Counted from the stretch's first letter, positions 1 through 12,595 are shown. The stretch: DNA of 64,000 nucleotides from Manduca sexta (GCF_014839805.1 NC_051142.1:18942589-19006588); one strand, 5' to 3'. Notes: a model not told the origin generated them from the letters alone. A program made the numbers and translations.

Positions 1-736
1 ATTTTTTTACCGTTAGAAAGCGAGATTGCCCCTAATTTTTTTTTAAATGGACGGATTTGCGATTGGAACCATGTAAATGATAAACCGATTTCCGATGTTA
101 AATTTATAATTATAAATTATAAGTAATACCACAATGACGTATCTCTTTCGTAAAAACACCGTTAAATATTAATTGATAACTATCACGTGCAGTAACTAAT
201 ATTTGATATATTTGTATATGTGAGGACTTGTAGCGGGGAGATATCGCTGTCTCTTGCGCACACACGCGCCGTAATAGTTGTGACGTCGCAATGGACGTTC
301 TTCATATCACAAAGAATATCATCATGTATAATAATTAATATGGACAATGGTATTAAATTTATATGCTGCCGAAATGACAGTTTACCTCGTAATCAGATTT
401 TATTTTAAGTTTAACTAGTTGATAACGCAAGTTACAAAATCTATTTTTTTTTTCTATTATATGGCTACAAGCACTGAAAATCTAAATTAAGAATGTAAAT
501 AATAGCAACAGAACTGGGTGCACGACTTTATAGAAGTGTACACTACATGCAATAAAAGTAATATAGGAAGTAAGTTACCCTGTGTTTGAGTTTATTTAGT
601 TTATTATGATGCATTATATTCATAAATGTGAGTATTTCAATTCGAAAAACATACCCGAGTCCGTAGTCAAAGCGCCTTTCTACAATTATTGACGCTAATA
701 GAAAATAAAGAAATGTATGGGACAAAAAAAAATACT
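1..736. other. Non-coding, nothing recognised
   Basis: AT-rich sequence without a credible ORF. A short CpG-richer patch lies near 230-300. No gene or complete repeat recognised. Confidence 0.4.
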
Positions 737-1250
737 GGTGGTTGGTCTCTCATATGTGGGAGTCCGCCTGGGTAGATACTACCGCAGTGTCTATTTCTGC
801 GGCCAATCAACAGCGTGTAGTATAGAAGAAAATTGTAGCTAGTGTAATTACTGGACATAAGTAATAAGACTTAACATATCATGTCTATCTGCCAAGACGA
901 ATGTCCGCAGGTTCAAATCCCAAGGGCACACACCTCTGACTTTTCTAAAAAATCACGTGTGTATTCTTTGTGAATTTATCGTTTGCTTTAACGGTGAAGG
1001 AAAACATCGTGAGGAAACCTGCACATCCGAGAAGTTCTGTCTAGGAATTTCGAAGGTGTGTGAAGTCTACCAATCCGCACTAGGCCAGCGTGGTGGACTA
1101 AGGCCTAATCCCTCTCAGTAGTAGAGGAGGCCCGTGCTCAGCAGTGGGCAAGTATATAATACAGGGCTGATATTATTATATATCATGTCTCAGAATGACG
1201 AGCGCACTGGAATACGAAATAATAATTTGTAATTCAAGGTGTTGGGAAGT
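737..1250 (+). repeat. Short interspersed repeat (GCAATAAA-tail family), split by a nested SINE
   Basis: The first part (about 737-886) and last part (about 1191-1250) together match copies at 12737, 39548 and 56872. These start CTCATATGTG and contain ACTGGACATAA and ATGACGAGCGCA. The copy lacks its 3' tail. The interruption is the separate SINE at 887-1179. Confidence 0.75.
887..1179 (+). mobile_element. tRNA-headed SINE-like element, 5' truncated, with target duplication
   Basis: Contains the B-box-like GGTTCAAATCCC, GTGAGGAAACCTGCA, CTCTCAGTAGTAGAGGAGG and the tail ACAGGGCTGATATTATTA. Flanked by an 11-bp direct repeat ATATCATGTCT (876-886 and 1180-1190), showing insertion into the surrounding older repeat. 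Confidence 0.8.
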
Positions 1251-1454
1251 GCCTAACATCCGAAGGTTAAGTGCGTCGCTCCAAAACATAATGACTATAC
1301 ATAACGATAGCGTTAACGATTATAGAATAACATCTTCAATACTGCCCTAAATGTTTATGTTAAACTTTTTTAGGATAAAGGCTATATGGTAACTAATTCT
1401 CATTGGGACTCAGCATTTCTTAAACATCTTTTTAACTATACTCATTACTCAATA

Positions 1455-1640
1455 ATTTAAATCTATCTTAGTCCGCACTTTTAGTAATTAAGTAGTATAA
1501 GGGCGCAATGTATAGGAATACAATCTAGTTTAATGCTTGTATACTTTATAATTTTATAGCAAATTATAAAGTATACAAGCATTAAACTAGATTGTCATCT
1601 GTTTTGCGTCTTAATTTTATTAAATAAATAAATAAATGGT
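1455..1640 (-). repeat. Interspersed repeat, reverse copy of that at 11148-11310
   Basis: Shares AGTCCGCACTTTTAGTAATT, GGGCGCAATG, the CAATCTAGTTT segment and a (TAAA)n-rich end with the other copy, in reverse complement. Class unknown. Confidence 0.6.
1521..1594. repeat. Perfect inverted repeat, 34-bp arms, 6-bp loop
   Basis: Arms 1521-1554 and 1561-1594 are exact reverse complements around TATAGC. The sequence belongs to a repeat also present, in the opposite orientation and without the palindrome, at about 11148-11310. Confidence 0.9.
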
Positions 1641-2230
1641 CAATATTCATATAATAATATAAATTAGTCAATATAAATTCAATGGGCAGTTAAATGTATT
1701 TCTCAAATAAATTATAACCTGGTGAAATTATGCAATCAAATAACATGTTTTATTCATGCAACTGCAAATTGTAAAATTAGCACTAAATAAAAGAATTTGC
1801 AGAATAGTAAAACTTAGCAAAAATAATGCGTCTGTGGTTCAAACAAACAAATACTCCAACATAGAATTAGTAGTGTTTGTATATATGTAATAGTCAATAC
1901 TTATCATTATTTCTGCTACTTAGTAACTACTTATATAAAATTACTTTAAGGTAAATAATGCGGAAAAAATGTGTCCAATCGATCTTGAATGCAGTAACTT
2001 CTTGTGGTAATGACGTTTATTCGATTACGGAAGCAATCATTCACAATCGATGTCATATCGATTAATGGAGCGATCGATTATGGGGTACGTCAATAGATTG
2101 TTTTAGAACTAAGTATATCGCGGGAACACTGCCAAGGATCTGAAGCGTCACGGCACCAGCGAAGGTGTAATCAGAAACGCAAGGGCTGCAGTGACTTTTT
2201 AAATAAATATTAGGTTATTTTCATTCACGT

Positions 2231-2541
2231 AGCGGCGATAGCCTAGTTGGGTGTGAAACGGACTGCCGAGACGAATGTCCGCAGGTTCAAATCCCAAGGG
2301 CACACACCTCTGACTTTTCTAGTCATGTGTGAATTCTTTGTGAATTTATCGTTCGCTTTAACGGTGAAGGAAAACATAGTGAGGAAACCTGCACATCTGA
2401 GAAGTTCTCTGTAGGAATTTCGAAGGTGTGTGAAGTCTACCAATCTGGACTAAGGCCTAATCCCTCTCAGTAGTAGAGGAGACCCGTGCTCAGCAGTGGG
2501 CAAGTATATAATACAGGGCTGATATTATTATTATTATTATT
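2231..2541 (+). mobile_element. Full-length tRNA-headed SINE-like element
   Basis: Starts GCGGCGATAGCCTAGTTGG (A-box-like), with B-box-like GGTTCAAATCCC at about 2283, and ends in (ATT)n. A short TTCATTCA duplication flanks it. Same family as the elements at 887, 17455, 40300/41281 and 62402. Confidence 0.85.
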
Positions 2542-2903
2542 CATTCATAATACCATAAGAGATGATGGCATTATGTATCCAATGCCTTAATTATCAAACA
2601 CTCAAATGTATTTTCTATCAGAATGCAAAGCAAATTCACATCCCACATTTAAATTTTGGCGATAATTTCCACATGAATTGTATAAAAACTATTAAGGTTT
2701 TTTCATGCATAAATGAATTCGAAGCATGTTAATAGTGACACACGTCGTAAGGCCATGTGTCTGCTGATAAGAAGCCGGTGATTCAATCATGAGTCACGTG
2801 GCGATAAAAGGGTCTCTATTCTTTCGGACAGTTGTGTGTGACGGAGATGGGCTTTGGTGCCTATATTTTGAGGGTGTTATTTTCAGAATTATATATAAGT
2901 ATT

Positions 2904-3135
2904 GCTTCGGTGGCGTAGTTGTATAGCGACTGCATTACGATTGATTCGAATCTCAGGTCGAGTAAATTGATATGGGGTTTTTTTACTTAGTAACAGCCGG
3001 GAATTTGTCCTCGATATGGCGATAGGCTTGCCCCCTATCACATCATGGGACGGCAAAGACGCGGCGGTAAGTGGGTGCAACAGTTACATCTAGTGCCTAC
3101 CCCTTCGGGGATAAAAGGCGTGAGTGTGTGTATAT
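2904..3135 (+). mobile_element. SINE-like element, second tRNA-headed family
   Basis: Begins GCTTCGGTGGCGTAGTTGTA, contains ATGGCGATAGGCTTGCCCCC, and ends CTACCCCTTCGGGGATAAAA followed by TGTGTGTG. Related copies at 10929 (+), 56010 (-) and 63340 (-). Confidence 0.8.
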
Positions 3136-3139
3136 TAAA

Positions 3140-5150
3140 GTATGTCTGTAGATTGGGTAAGAATAAAGCTGTTATCTTTGCAGTTGTCGTATTTTTCAGT
3201 TCACAGTATGTCGTATGAGACATTACTATGCCCCTAGTATACATTATTATTATGCGAAGTGTGGTCAGTCGCATGCAACACGACATTCGTAAATATTTCC
3301 TAACGACAATTATTTACATTTTCGATAATGGCGTCATAGAAATGTTTTTGATAAGTTGTATGCTGGTATGACCTAATATTGACATGTAAAAAATGCAATC
3401 TTTTAAATAAGGGCGTTCGTAAGGGCTTTCTAACTCCCCAAAGGAGGAATACAATTTATAATTCCATTAGAATGCCAGTAATCGATAAAAAAATCACATA
3501 AATTTCAGTCGATAAGCACCGGTACATTTTAATAAGGATCCGTGTTCTTCCAGGTTTCAAGCTGTGACCATTGGAATTTCACACGGAATTTTCCGCACGA
3601 AGACCGCCTACAAACGCAACATTATATAACCAATTAAATATCAGATATCGTATACTAAGAAATCTACGTAAGGTATATTCGCTGGCCTAGTTCTAGATGT
3701 GTATATATCTATCGTTATACCTATATAGTTTTTTGCATGGAACAGCTAGAATGGACTAGGAAGTATCCTGACGCTAGAGATCTCCGCTAATAACCCTAAT
3801 CATGTCGTACATGAGTTTAGAGCGTGGTTTTACAATTTAAAAAACCGTAAACAAATTATGTCCTCTTAATTTACAAGTGGAATTAGGTTTACCCACATAG
3901 GTATCCAGGTGTATATTTAATTAAGTAATACATATTTTACGATAACGAATTCATAACAAAAAATTGCACAAATCTCAGATTATCGCAAAACAAAATCATT
4001 ACTAACATTTTCATTTATAATACAAGTCTGATTACATATTAATACGCACGTACTTCATGGCCACAAATGAAAGTTTTTTGTTTATGTCTGACCGATTGGC
4101 TGCGGGTTTATGTTTACAAGTACATCGCCGGCTAATGTTGATATAATATTACAAAAGAAAGTACAGTCGTGTACAGTTTAGTCTATAGCACTTGGATGAT
4201 ATAAATAAATATGAGCTTATGTGAAAACCGGTGTAAAGTGACAGCTTTGATTTACAATTTTGTAGGCTCCAGTGGTGAAAGGTGGAATTTTCCGAAAGAG
4301 AACTCTACACTAGCTATAAGTACTGATATGCATAAATGCTTTCTGCAAATCGTTTTAATGGTAATTAGATTCTACATAAACTCTAGAGAAAGGGAAGCCG
4401 GTAGGAATTAGGTTGTATGGACCCTACGCCACTGGTAGACCCATTGGGATAGCACCAAATAGTCATTACAGCCCTATTCATCTAGCTTTCGCAGGCAGTT
4501 GTATGTTGAGTAACCTGTTTTTTAATAATTATAAAATATATTTATTTCTACTATTTATGACTCTCTTAGCGCTCTGTTGAATATTTGCGAATCAAAGCAG
4601 CAAAGTACTTGAGCGTTTACAGTTAAGTAAAATTTTTTTTCAAGTAACAATAATGTGATGTTGATTAGGATATGACATACCAGGAAAATCTTGTCTAACT
4701 TACATGCCCTACCTGGGAATCGAAGTCAACCACTCACAGTTTACAGGTGTACACAAAAAAGCGTAACATTAAATTTGAAACAGAAAATCCTATATTAAAA
4801 ATACAGTTATGTAGGTCAAAGCAGTTAGAAAACTGTTATCAGCCGCTATTGCTATGTAGGCATGCCTACAAACATGAATATTGACGTCGCGGATAAAGCT
4901 TTATTATAAACGTTATCAGAATTGATAAGCTACGTTTGATAAAAGCTTCTAGATTTTCATCAAGGTATAACTGAAATAATTTTTTTTTTTACTTAAACAA
5001 TTGCCAACTTTTGTGTTATTTTTATTTAATTGATTATATTGTTAATCGTTTAAATTTTAAAAGTGTAAGCATTTATAATTTTATTTTTGCACATATATTT
5101 TTTTAAAACCTTTTACACTGAACATTCAAGTAAAAACACAAAAAAAAACT
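3140..5150. other. Non-coding spacer
   Basis: AT-rich. A segment at about 4250-4440 (AAAGGGAAGCCGGTAGGAAT) recurs near 17965 and, diverged, at 56610-56720, so it is part of a dispersed repeat of unknown class. No gene seen. Confidence 0.4.
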
Positions 5151-5154
5151 TTTT

Positions 5155-5345
5155 AAAACGACATCTACCGTCACACGCCCGAATATAAAATATTTTTTAA
5201 AATAAAGAACGCACACGCAGGTTCAATAACCGATGCCGGAGCGAACTGGCGCGATCCGGCTGTGGCCGGTTACAAGCGGTTACGTCATCGAAATTTCTAG
5301 CAACGGCAGCCATTTTGTTTCGTTTTTATTGCTTATTTGCATTCG
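5155..5345 (+). promoter_or_regulatory. CpG-rich patch, candidate promoter or 5' UTR of the Rab-GAP gene
   Basis: A short stretch with many CpGs (GATGCCGGAGCGAACTGGCG, GTTACGTCATCG, and CGGCAGCCATTTTG, a YY1-like site) inside AT-rich DNA, upstream of the first recognised exon and in the same orientation. No transcript evidence; placement is inference. Confidence 0.25.
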
Positions 5346-5800
5346 TAAATTCACCGTTGAGTCGCGAGCTAGAAGTATGTATTTATTGCAAATTTTCATT
5401 CATTCATACATAACGACACGCTTGCATCATGCGAGACAGGCAGAAATACAATAAGCATCTACTCTAAGATTATTTCATCTCAATATGAACAAGAACGAGC
5501 AAGAAAACAAACCGTATCGGATACAAGTTCCGGCCAAATAGTGACGTGTACTTTCATGTTAAATATAAATATACACCTGTCATGCACATTGTCTTGGCTC
5601 GGTATTATGATATGTCGCGCCGTGGACTTCAAACCCACACTAGTGAAAATTACATTCCTTGCCAAACTCTTATCGCTGATCAGCCGCTGCGTTAAGGCGC
5701 TTCCCTGAGCAAAAGGCCTTGAGCAATGCGTTCCATATTTGACGGAGCGCGATTAACGGGCGTGATTAAAGATTTACTACTACGTTTAAAAAATTTTTTT

Positions 5801-5922
5801 AGGTCTTTTTAAAAAATTTATACTACCGAAATATTACTTATTAAATTGTCTACTTTAGTGTTGAAGGTCTTTTTAAAAAAAAATAATTACCAAAATATTC
5901 ATTATTAAATTGTCTACTTAAT
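5801..5922 (+). repeat. Two tandem copies of a ~64-bp AT-rich unit
   Basis: AGGTCTTTTTAAAAAA through TTAAATTGTCTACTT occurs at about 5801 and again at about 5865, with small differences. Confidence 0.75.
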
Positions 5923-5924
5923 AG

Positions 5925-7185
5925 GTTGCAAATTTAAATGATATGAAAGATTTTAGATGCATTTTCATTATAAAACAACTAGTGTGAAGATAACATATTA
6001 CAGAAATGTTGTGATTTTTTTTTTCTAAGTTTATTGTGAATTTCAAATAGAGACAGCTAGTAAAAATACCGCCAGCGCATTGTTTTGATGGTAGTAGCAT
6101 CTTAAGTAAATATAATAAAGGTTAAATATAAGTTAAAATAAGAGCGGTAATATAAGTCAAAATGTTTTTAACGCAGAAAATAATACCTGTACCAAATTAT
6201 ATCTATCCATAACACTTACCCTTACATAGTAATGTAAGACATATCAAATCTATCAGTGTCGATATAGCGTCACATACGACGTGGTAGACTTCTAAAGGTT
6301 AAGAAGTTGTTAGATTAGATGTGAATGGCAAAGAATCTCTCTCTCTCTCTAAATAAATTTCTATGTCATCGAAACGAATCGGCAATCAGTAAGCGAGAAG
6401 AAAACAGTTTTATTTGAAAACATTTCAGTCATTGACACTACAGTAGAGCGGAGAGCTAGAAAGTCTATGAAATACAAAATAAACTGTGGTGGTCCAGTGT
6501 AGATAACTGATATCCAAATATAGATGATGGAGTGGTTTAGCCTTTTTAATAGTAGACTGTGAATAAGGCCCGTGTAGTAGTATTTTGACATTGCGTTACT
6601 ATATGAAACCACATGCTTATCTTCTTGAAAATATCGCTTTACAATCAGTTACGCGAACTGTTGATGTAAAATAAAAAAGTGTAAGTTTAGAACCAAATAT
6701 AAATGGAAAATAATTTTAATATTCCACGCCCTAATGCGACGGCTATTGTGTTTTATTTGGACATTAAGTCTATGTTACTAGCGGAATGCACTGAAGAACT
6801 CTACTGATATATTGGTGTTTATTGCCGCTGCCAATTTCCTATCAATAAGCTGGAAACCATAATAAATCTAAACATCATGACAGTAGCTCCATTGTTAGTT
6901 GTAATCAATTTGCTAGACCAACTAGGTAAACAATTAACCGTCAGGCAGATGTTAACAAGCCTAATTAAGCCAAGGTTAGTTATGTTTACTAACAGACGGA
7001 AACTGCCGACAAATGATGGCTTCATTGTTACCGTTTTGTTATACAACTACGATGAGACTACCTTACCATCAAGTAATCGACTGTAAAAGAAAATATTTAC
7101 TAGCGACCCGCCACGGCTTCATACGCGTGACAGTGGACAGAGCGTATATGCCTCAATTTATTTTCTGTCATAAAAATCATAAATC
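5925..7185. other. Non-coding spacer
   Basis: AT-rich with a short (TC)n near 6338. No exon or recognised repeat. Confidence 0.4.
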
Positions 7186-7186
7186 T

Positions 7187-7510
7187 ATACTATTATAAAG
7201 CTGAAGAGTGTGTTTTATTTGAACATGCTAATCTCAGGAACTACTGGTTTGAAATGATTTTTTTTAGTGTTGAGTAGCCCATATATCGAGGAAGGCTATG
7301 GGCTATATAACATCAAGCTATGATCAATAGTAGTGGAGCATCAATGAAAAATGTTGCAATGAATTATACCCATAAATTTTCCCCTTGAATCACTGAGTTT
7401 TTTGGTGATATCTGTATGAGACTCTGTTCGGTAGTTTTGAGTTTATCGCGTCCAGGCGGACAGACGCGGTGAGGGGACTATGTTTTATAATATGTAAGGA
7501 TACGATACGA
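7187..7510 (+). mobile_element. Non-autonomous Helitron-like fragment
   Basis: Starts TCTATACTATTATAAAGCTG, with CTCAGGAACTACTGGTTTGA and ATCGAGGAAGGCTATGGGCT, a non-autonomous repeat I recognise as common in moths. The CTAG end is not seen, so the 3' part is lost or diverged. Confidence 0.5.
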
Positions 7511-8206
7511 TATGGAAGGATAAGATTGTGAGCCCTTATGTAAAGGAACTTCTAGAATGCAATGCGCTTTACAATGATATAGATATTATAATTTATATTT
7601 AATTAATTTTATAAAAATAGGTGTTGCTCGCGGCTCTCTTATTGTGAAACCCCTTTCCTACTCCAAAGTCCCTAGAATACTGTAGCGATTCATAACACCA
7701 CTTGTATGACGTCAGCGCCATCTATTAAAAATTTCCATTACTTATTTCCTATAAGAGCAAATTTCCGGGAGAAGAAGTAGCCTATCTGTTAATTTAGGAT
7801 ATGATCTTCCACTCTGTAAAATTTAACGCAAATCCGTTAAGCTATTTCTGCGTTTACTTCTAACAAACAACCTAACAGTTTCACAAACTTTCGTATTAAC
7901 AATTTTAGTAAGATAATTATTTAAAATGCGTTTGTGCAGAAGGGGACCTTGCAATACTTGCCCGAATCATGGTTTCGTATTAAGATGTAAGCACAAATAT
8001 CAAACATCTCAAAAGAATAAGAATTAGTTAACAAGGAAAAAGGCTGTTTTTGCTATATCTGAAATCTCTTACATCGTAAGAGCAAACTCGTTTTCTGTGT
8101 GTGTTAAATTAATTTATTCCTTATTTCACGAGCCTATAAATGAACTGCTCTAAACTTTTTATTTTTCTTCTCACTTTATCATGTACTGTAGTCTTTACCT
8201 TAAACT

Positions 8207-8345
8207 GATTGAAAAGAGCAACACCAGAGTTTCTTGCCCGTTATTCTCTGGTGAAAACTTCTTTCCGAACTGGTGGTAGAGTTAATATTGACGGAATCTA
8301 AATAATGTATAACATTTTACAGATTCAAATAAATCATTTCATGTG
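8207..8345 (+). repeat. Interspersed repeat, LINE-3'-tail-like
   Basis: AGAGCAACACCAGAGTTTCT, TTTCCGAACTGGTG and TTGACGGAATCTAAATAATG are shared with 27228-27365. Looks like the 3' end of a non-LTR element or a SINE using that tail. Confidence 0.7.
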
Positions 8346-8455
8346 GTTGGTATAAATTATTTCGGTCGACTCGGCCAATTGAATTCATACTTTCAGCATA
8401 TTCGCGTTGTTGTACCGTGAAGTTCAAGGTTCGAATTGACAGTTGAAGCAAACCA

Positions 8456-8735
8456 CACACTGCAAAACAGACGGCCGCTAAACTAGAGGAGCTAAAATTG
8501 GAATATCTGCGACATCCACCGTACTCCCCGGATCTAGCCCCAACAGATTACCACAATTTCCGTAATTTGAATAACTTTTTACAAGGAAAAAAATTCGACT
8601 CCGTTGTGGCAGCCCAAACCGCCTCCAGAGAGTTTATTGATTCTCGCCCCCATGGTATTTTTGAAAAGGGATCAATGAACTCACTATGAGATGGCAAAAG
8701 TGCATAGATAACAATGGTGCATACTTTGATTAATT
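8456..8735 (+). pseudogene. Mariner transposase C-terminal remnant
   Basis: Encodes EYLRHPPYSPDLAPTDYHNF, the mariner signature around the third catalytic Asp, then FLQGKKFDS and FIDSRPHGIFEKG. After about 8670 the frame shifts, and the terminal RWQKCIDNNGAYFD with stop is read in another frame. The N-terminal two thirds are absent, so it is a dead fragment. Confidence 0.9.
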
Positions 8736-8996
8736 AATTATATTTTACATAAAAAAGTAAAAAAAAAAAATTAAGTTAAACGGTTTTATATTGCAGATAA
8801 ATGTACTAAAAGCTAAAAAATAATTTCATGGATACAGTCATGGGTACCAATATGTATACATTGTTATATTTTCAAAATAAAGTAACTCGTAACCTACTCA
8901 CTTTTTGGAAATATCCATGGTCACATAAATTCCTAAAAATGCAATATACATTTATGTAAACACCTATGACAAAAGATGTCATTTTTGAAATATACA

Positions 8997-9200
8997 AATT
9001 TTTAACATATGCATTGATTAAACTAAAATAAAATCGTGGGGCACGTCCACTTTAAATGAATTTTGGATGACCTTGGGATTAACTGTATCATATTCATTGA
9101 ATAATGAAATGATAACTTTAAGATAATCTTTGATAGTTTTAGATATTGGACGTGCCCCACGATTTTATTTTAGTTTAATCAATGCATATGTTTAAAATTT
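8997..9200. repeat. Inverted repeat with ~53-bp arms
   Basis: Left arm about 8997-9049 and right arm about 9147-9199 pair closely (shared core AAAATCGTGGGGCACGTCCA and its complement), around a ~97-nt loop. Probably a small foldback MITE. Confidence 0.85.
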
Positions 9201-9209
9201 TCCCCGAGG

Positions 9210-10925
9210 TCCAATAGAGGGGCAAGGCTATGTACAACAAGATGTGCCTGAATCTTGAGGGGAAAACGCTAACGACATATCATTTTTATCCACCCTAACG
9301 CTACACAGTCCTCGACAGGATACCGGATCTTGACTTGGGTGGGAGATTCATATTGTAATTTTGTATAGTATACTGAATTCTACTTGACAAGCCCTTTCAT
9401 TTGATACCCATATTGATGGGATTGAAAAAAACTAAGTTGTCCGCCATCTTGTAGCGGCGGCCATCTTGGATTCACAATAATATTAAATATGGATAATTGT
9501 ATTGTCACCAGAATCAAAGGCGTATACCAAATTTCAGATCAATCGGTTAACGGGAAGAGGGTTAAATTTCAATTACTGAATTTGACCCAAACAAACAAAC
9601 GGGGTGAGCTAAATAAAACCGTTTAAAAAACCGTTTAAAAAAGAAATCGACTTTGTATCCCTTCCATTCAAAACGCCAATTTCATATTATGCAAGGACCT
9701 TATACATACTTATTAGAAATTATATCCGTAAAAGTGGGTGCCCTATTTGCGCTTTTGGCCATTGCTTCAGGAATAAAATGCATAAAATAATATTTATGAT
9801 TATATTATACTTGCGAGGTCTTACGGTTTTACAAATATCAATAATATAATTCTAAATAATTTAACAATAGAGAGCATATAGAAACCGTTTTCTAGTAACA
9901 TTGTGAGATCGTAAAATAAGACAAATAGTAAAATCTTCATACATTATGAGACTTTAATACTCAGAAATTAAACAAGCTATTATGTTATTTCCATCCTTGT
10001 TTTGCATATTACGTCGATGTTGCTTGATGTTTACGTCTATGTCTTCAAATAAATACAAATCATTTCACACTAAGGCTTAACAAAAACGACCAAGTACCAG
10101 ACTCACGCAAACAAAAAACAGTCCTATACAATTAAGACATCTACACAAAATGAAGTAATGGTGCAACTCATTGCATATTTAAAATTCTGGTTGTTGTTAC
10201 TATGGTGTAAATTATGGGATTGATTATTAGAAAACCAGTCGATCTGCCGTCTCGTCAGTCGTTTGTTTGTAAAAAATGCGTTCTTGGAATTAGTTTATCG
10301 GATTTTAGCGAGTTTTTATTGTCTAGCTAGACTTGTGTCGTGACGGCTCAATTCTCGGGATCAAATTGTCAAGGTTGTTATGGATGGTTAAGTGCATTGC
10401 TATTTCTGTAGATCAGTACAAACCTAGATAGTATTATGGCCATCTGTAACATAGACGGCAATTAGTTGAAAAATATTTATGAGGTATTGAATAGGGTATG
10501 TGACTTATTTTTATTTATAACTTTTATAAAATATGTGTGTCGTATAAATTCTAGAATAGAAGAAAAATTTGAAATCTGGTGTAAAATCTACAAGTTATAA
10601 TCCATTTAAATTAGGTAGTAGGGGTGAGTGTCAATAAACAGAAAAGAGACGAAATAGTTGCATGTGACGTTAGCGGCCATTACGGTGTGTGCCAAAGAAA
10701 GAGATGGAGCGATAATCCCACTCCACGCCCACTCACACGTAGCAATATTTGAAATTTTAATTACTGCCTCATTTCTTATCGGAATTTAATGCTCATTTCT
10801 CAGAAGGATTTCTTTTGGGTACAAATTGCTGTTACGTATAAAAAGATGCACGAAATCTAACATAGTCAAATACCAATTTTGATGTAAAGCTTCATTTTCG
10901 CTGGAAATGGCTAGACAAAGTAAAA
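9210..10925. other. Non-coding spacer
   Basis: AT-rich with fragments of dispersed repeats (for example GTCCGCCATCTTG at about 9440). No gene recognised. Confidence 0.4.
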
Positions 10926-10928
10926 TTA

Positions 10929-11142
10929 AAATTGCCTCTGTCGCGTAGTTGTATGACATGCGCAGTACGACTTCCAGTGTGAGGTGTCGGGGTCGAATTC
11001 TATATCAGTCCGTAGTCTGGAATTTGAGCCCGATATGGCGATAGCACTCTCTCTCAGACCATGGGACGAAACATCTACGGCGTAAAATGTGTGCCCATGT
11101 CGCAGCTCTGCCGAAGTCTTTGGGAATATCGGAGCCATATGG
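10929..11142 (+). mobile_element. SINE-like element, second tRNA-headed family, diverged
   Basis: CTCTGTCGCGTAGTTGTA head, GATATGGCGATAGC core, and a GTGTGCCCATGTCGC segment parallel the copy at 2904. Confidence 0.65.
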
Positions 11143-11147
11143 CTTTT

Positions 11148-11310
11148 ATTTATTTATTTATTTAATAAAATTAAGACGCAAATCAGATTACAATCAAAAT
11201 TAAACCTAATTATAAAATATACAAGCATAAAAACTAGATTGTATTCCTAAACATTGCGCCCTTATACTAATTAATTACTTAAAGTGCGGACTAAGATAAA
11301 TTAACACTAT
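11148..11310 (+). repeat. Interspersed repeat (opposite-strand copy of 1455-1640)
   Basis: (TTTA)n, then AATAAAATTAAGACGCAAAT, ACAAGCATAAAAACTAGATT, ATTGCGCCCTTATACTA and AAAGTGCGGACTAAGATA. Confidence 0.6.
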
Positions 11311-12434
11311 TGAGTACTGTGTATAGTTAAAATATTGAAACAAGAAAGTACCTAGTATAAGTGTAAGTCAAAAATATATGACTAACTATTGCGGGTAAAT
11401 ATTTTTTTTAGACTTCTTGAGAATGAAGAATCCAAATCTGCCATTCATTCATAATGTCAAGGTGTTTATTACAGTTAAATCTGATGATAGATCAGAATAT
11501 AGACTTGCCCAGTTTTAGGTATTATTCAAGTTTATGACTAGTTATTGGCAGTAGCATTTGCCTTGGATCTGTTCACTTTTATATATAATTTAAGTTCATG
11601 ACTAATTACTGGCAGTGGCGGCTTTAACCGATGTGAAACCCCAAGAAAATTAAAAATAAATAACGACGCGAGGCCCCGAGCGGAACAAAAAACGTTGCCC
11701 GGTTTTAACAGTTTTGTCAATAAGATTGTAAGAAAAGGTCCTCTAAGGCTGTGTTCCGCAAAGTGTACAGCTGCACACTGGTGTACCGTGGTCTATAGTT
11801 GGTGTGCCTTGGAAAATAAGGTTCTCATAAACTTATTTTTAGTAAGTAAGGGTAAACAGGCTCATATTTCGCATTGAATACCTTTTCTGCAATTTAAACA
11901 TTATGTTTGTCGATTAATAATAAATACTTATGATTAATAATAAATGTCGATTTATATTACATAAAACTGATTTTTAATTTATGGTGAAACTCCAATTTTT
12001 TTTTTCCAACATGTAATTTGAACACAAAAAGTTTGCGGAACATTGCTCTAACGCACCGCGCGAAGCCTCTGTAAGCACAAGGCCTCAGGCGATTGTCCGA
12101 CGTCTCCGTCTAAGGCTGCATTTGATTACTGGTAAGTGGCAAGAACTTTGGAAACTGGTAAGTGGCAACATGGTCTGAGACTTGCCTAGAAAATACGTAC
12201 CGTTCACAGTCCGTATGCGATATGTCTGCGTCGTTACTGGAGCTATTCTTGTGGATACCATTTGCTCCGAAGAAGTATCTCTTTTCACCAGAACTGGAAT
12301 CGATGATGGAGACAGTAGAGGAGGATGAGTCCCTCTCCATGTTGCTTCTGGAAAAGGAATCATGTTGGTACTAAAACTATGGGCATGTCAGTGACTGTAG
12401 CATTTGATAAGTGTAATGGTGTAAGAGTATCGAT
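11311..12434. other. Non-coding spacer
   Basis: No exon recognised. Short open frames around 12085-12374 lie on both strands and show no family signature. Confidence 0.4.
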
Positions 12435-12595
12435 TAACAAAGACGATTATATCTTGCCAGTTGATACAATTATGGCGGCCTGTTCGAAACTGGATACAGA
12501 AACTAATCCGGGGACGCGACACATTCATGTGGGCCACTGTGGATGGTTTATACGTTGTATATGATCCAGTCAGATACAAATATCTTGACACCAGT
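12435..12595 (-). repeat. Diverged repeat of the GTGTCGCGTTCC family
   Basis: Reverse-strand similarity to the copies at 24665 and 31270: ATTATGGCGGCCTGTTCGAA, GGACGCGACACATTCATG and CAGATACAAATATC. Confidence 0.5.

Noticed and set aside
8456..8735. Active mariner transposase
   Set aside because: Only the C-terminal third is present, and the frame is broken before the end.
12085..12374. Overlapping open frames on both strands as a small gene
   Set aside because: No start context, splice sites or family similarity. Overlap in several frames suggests chance.
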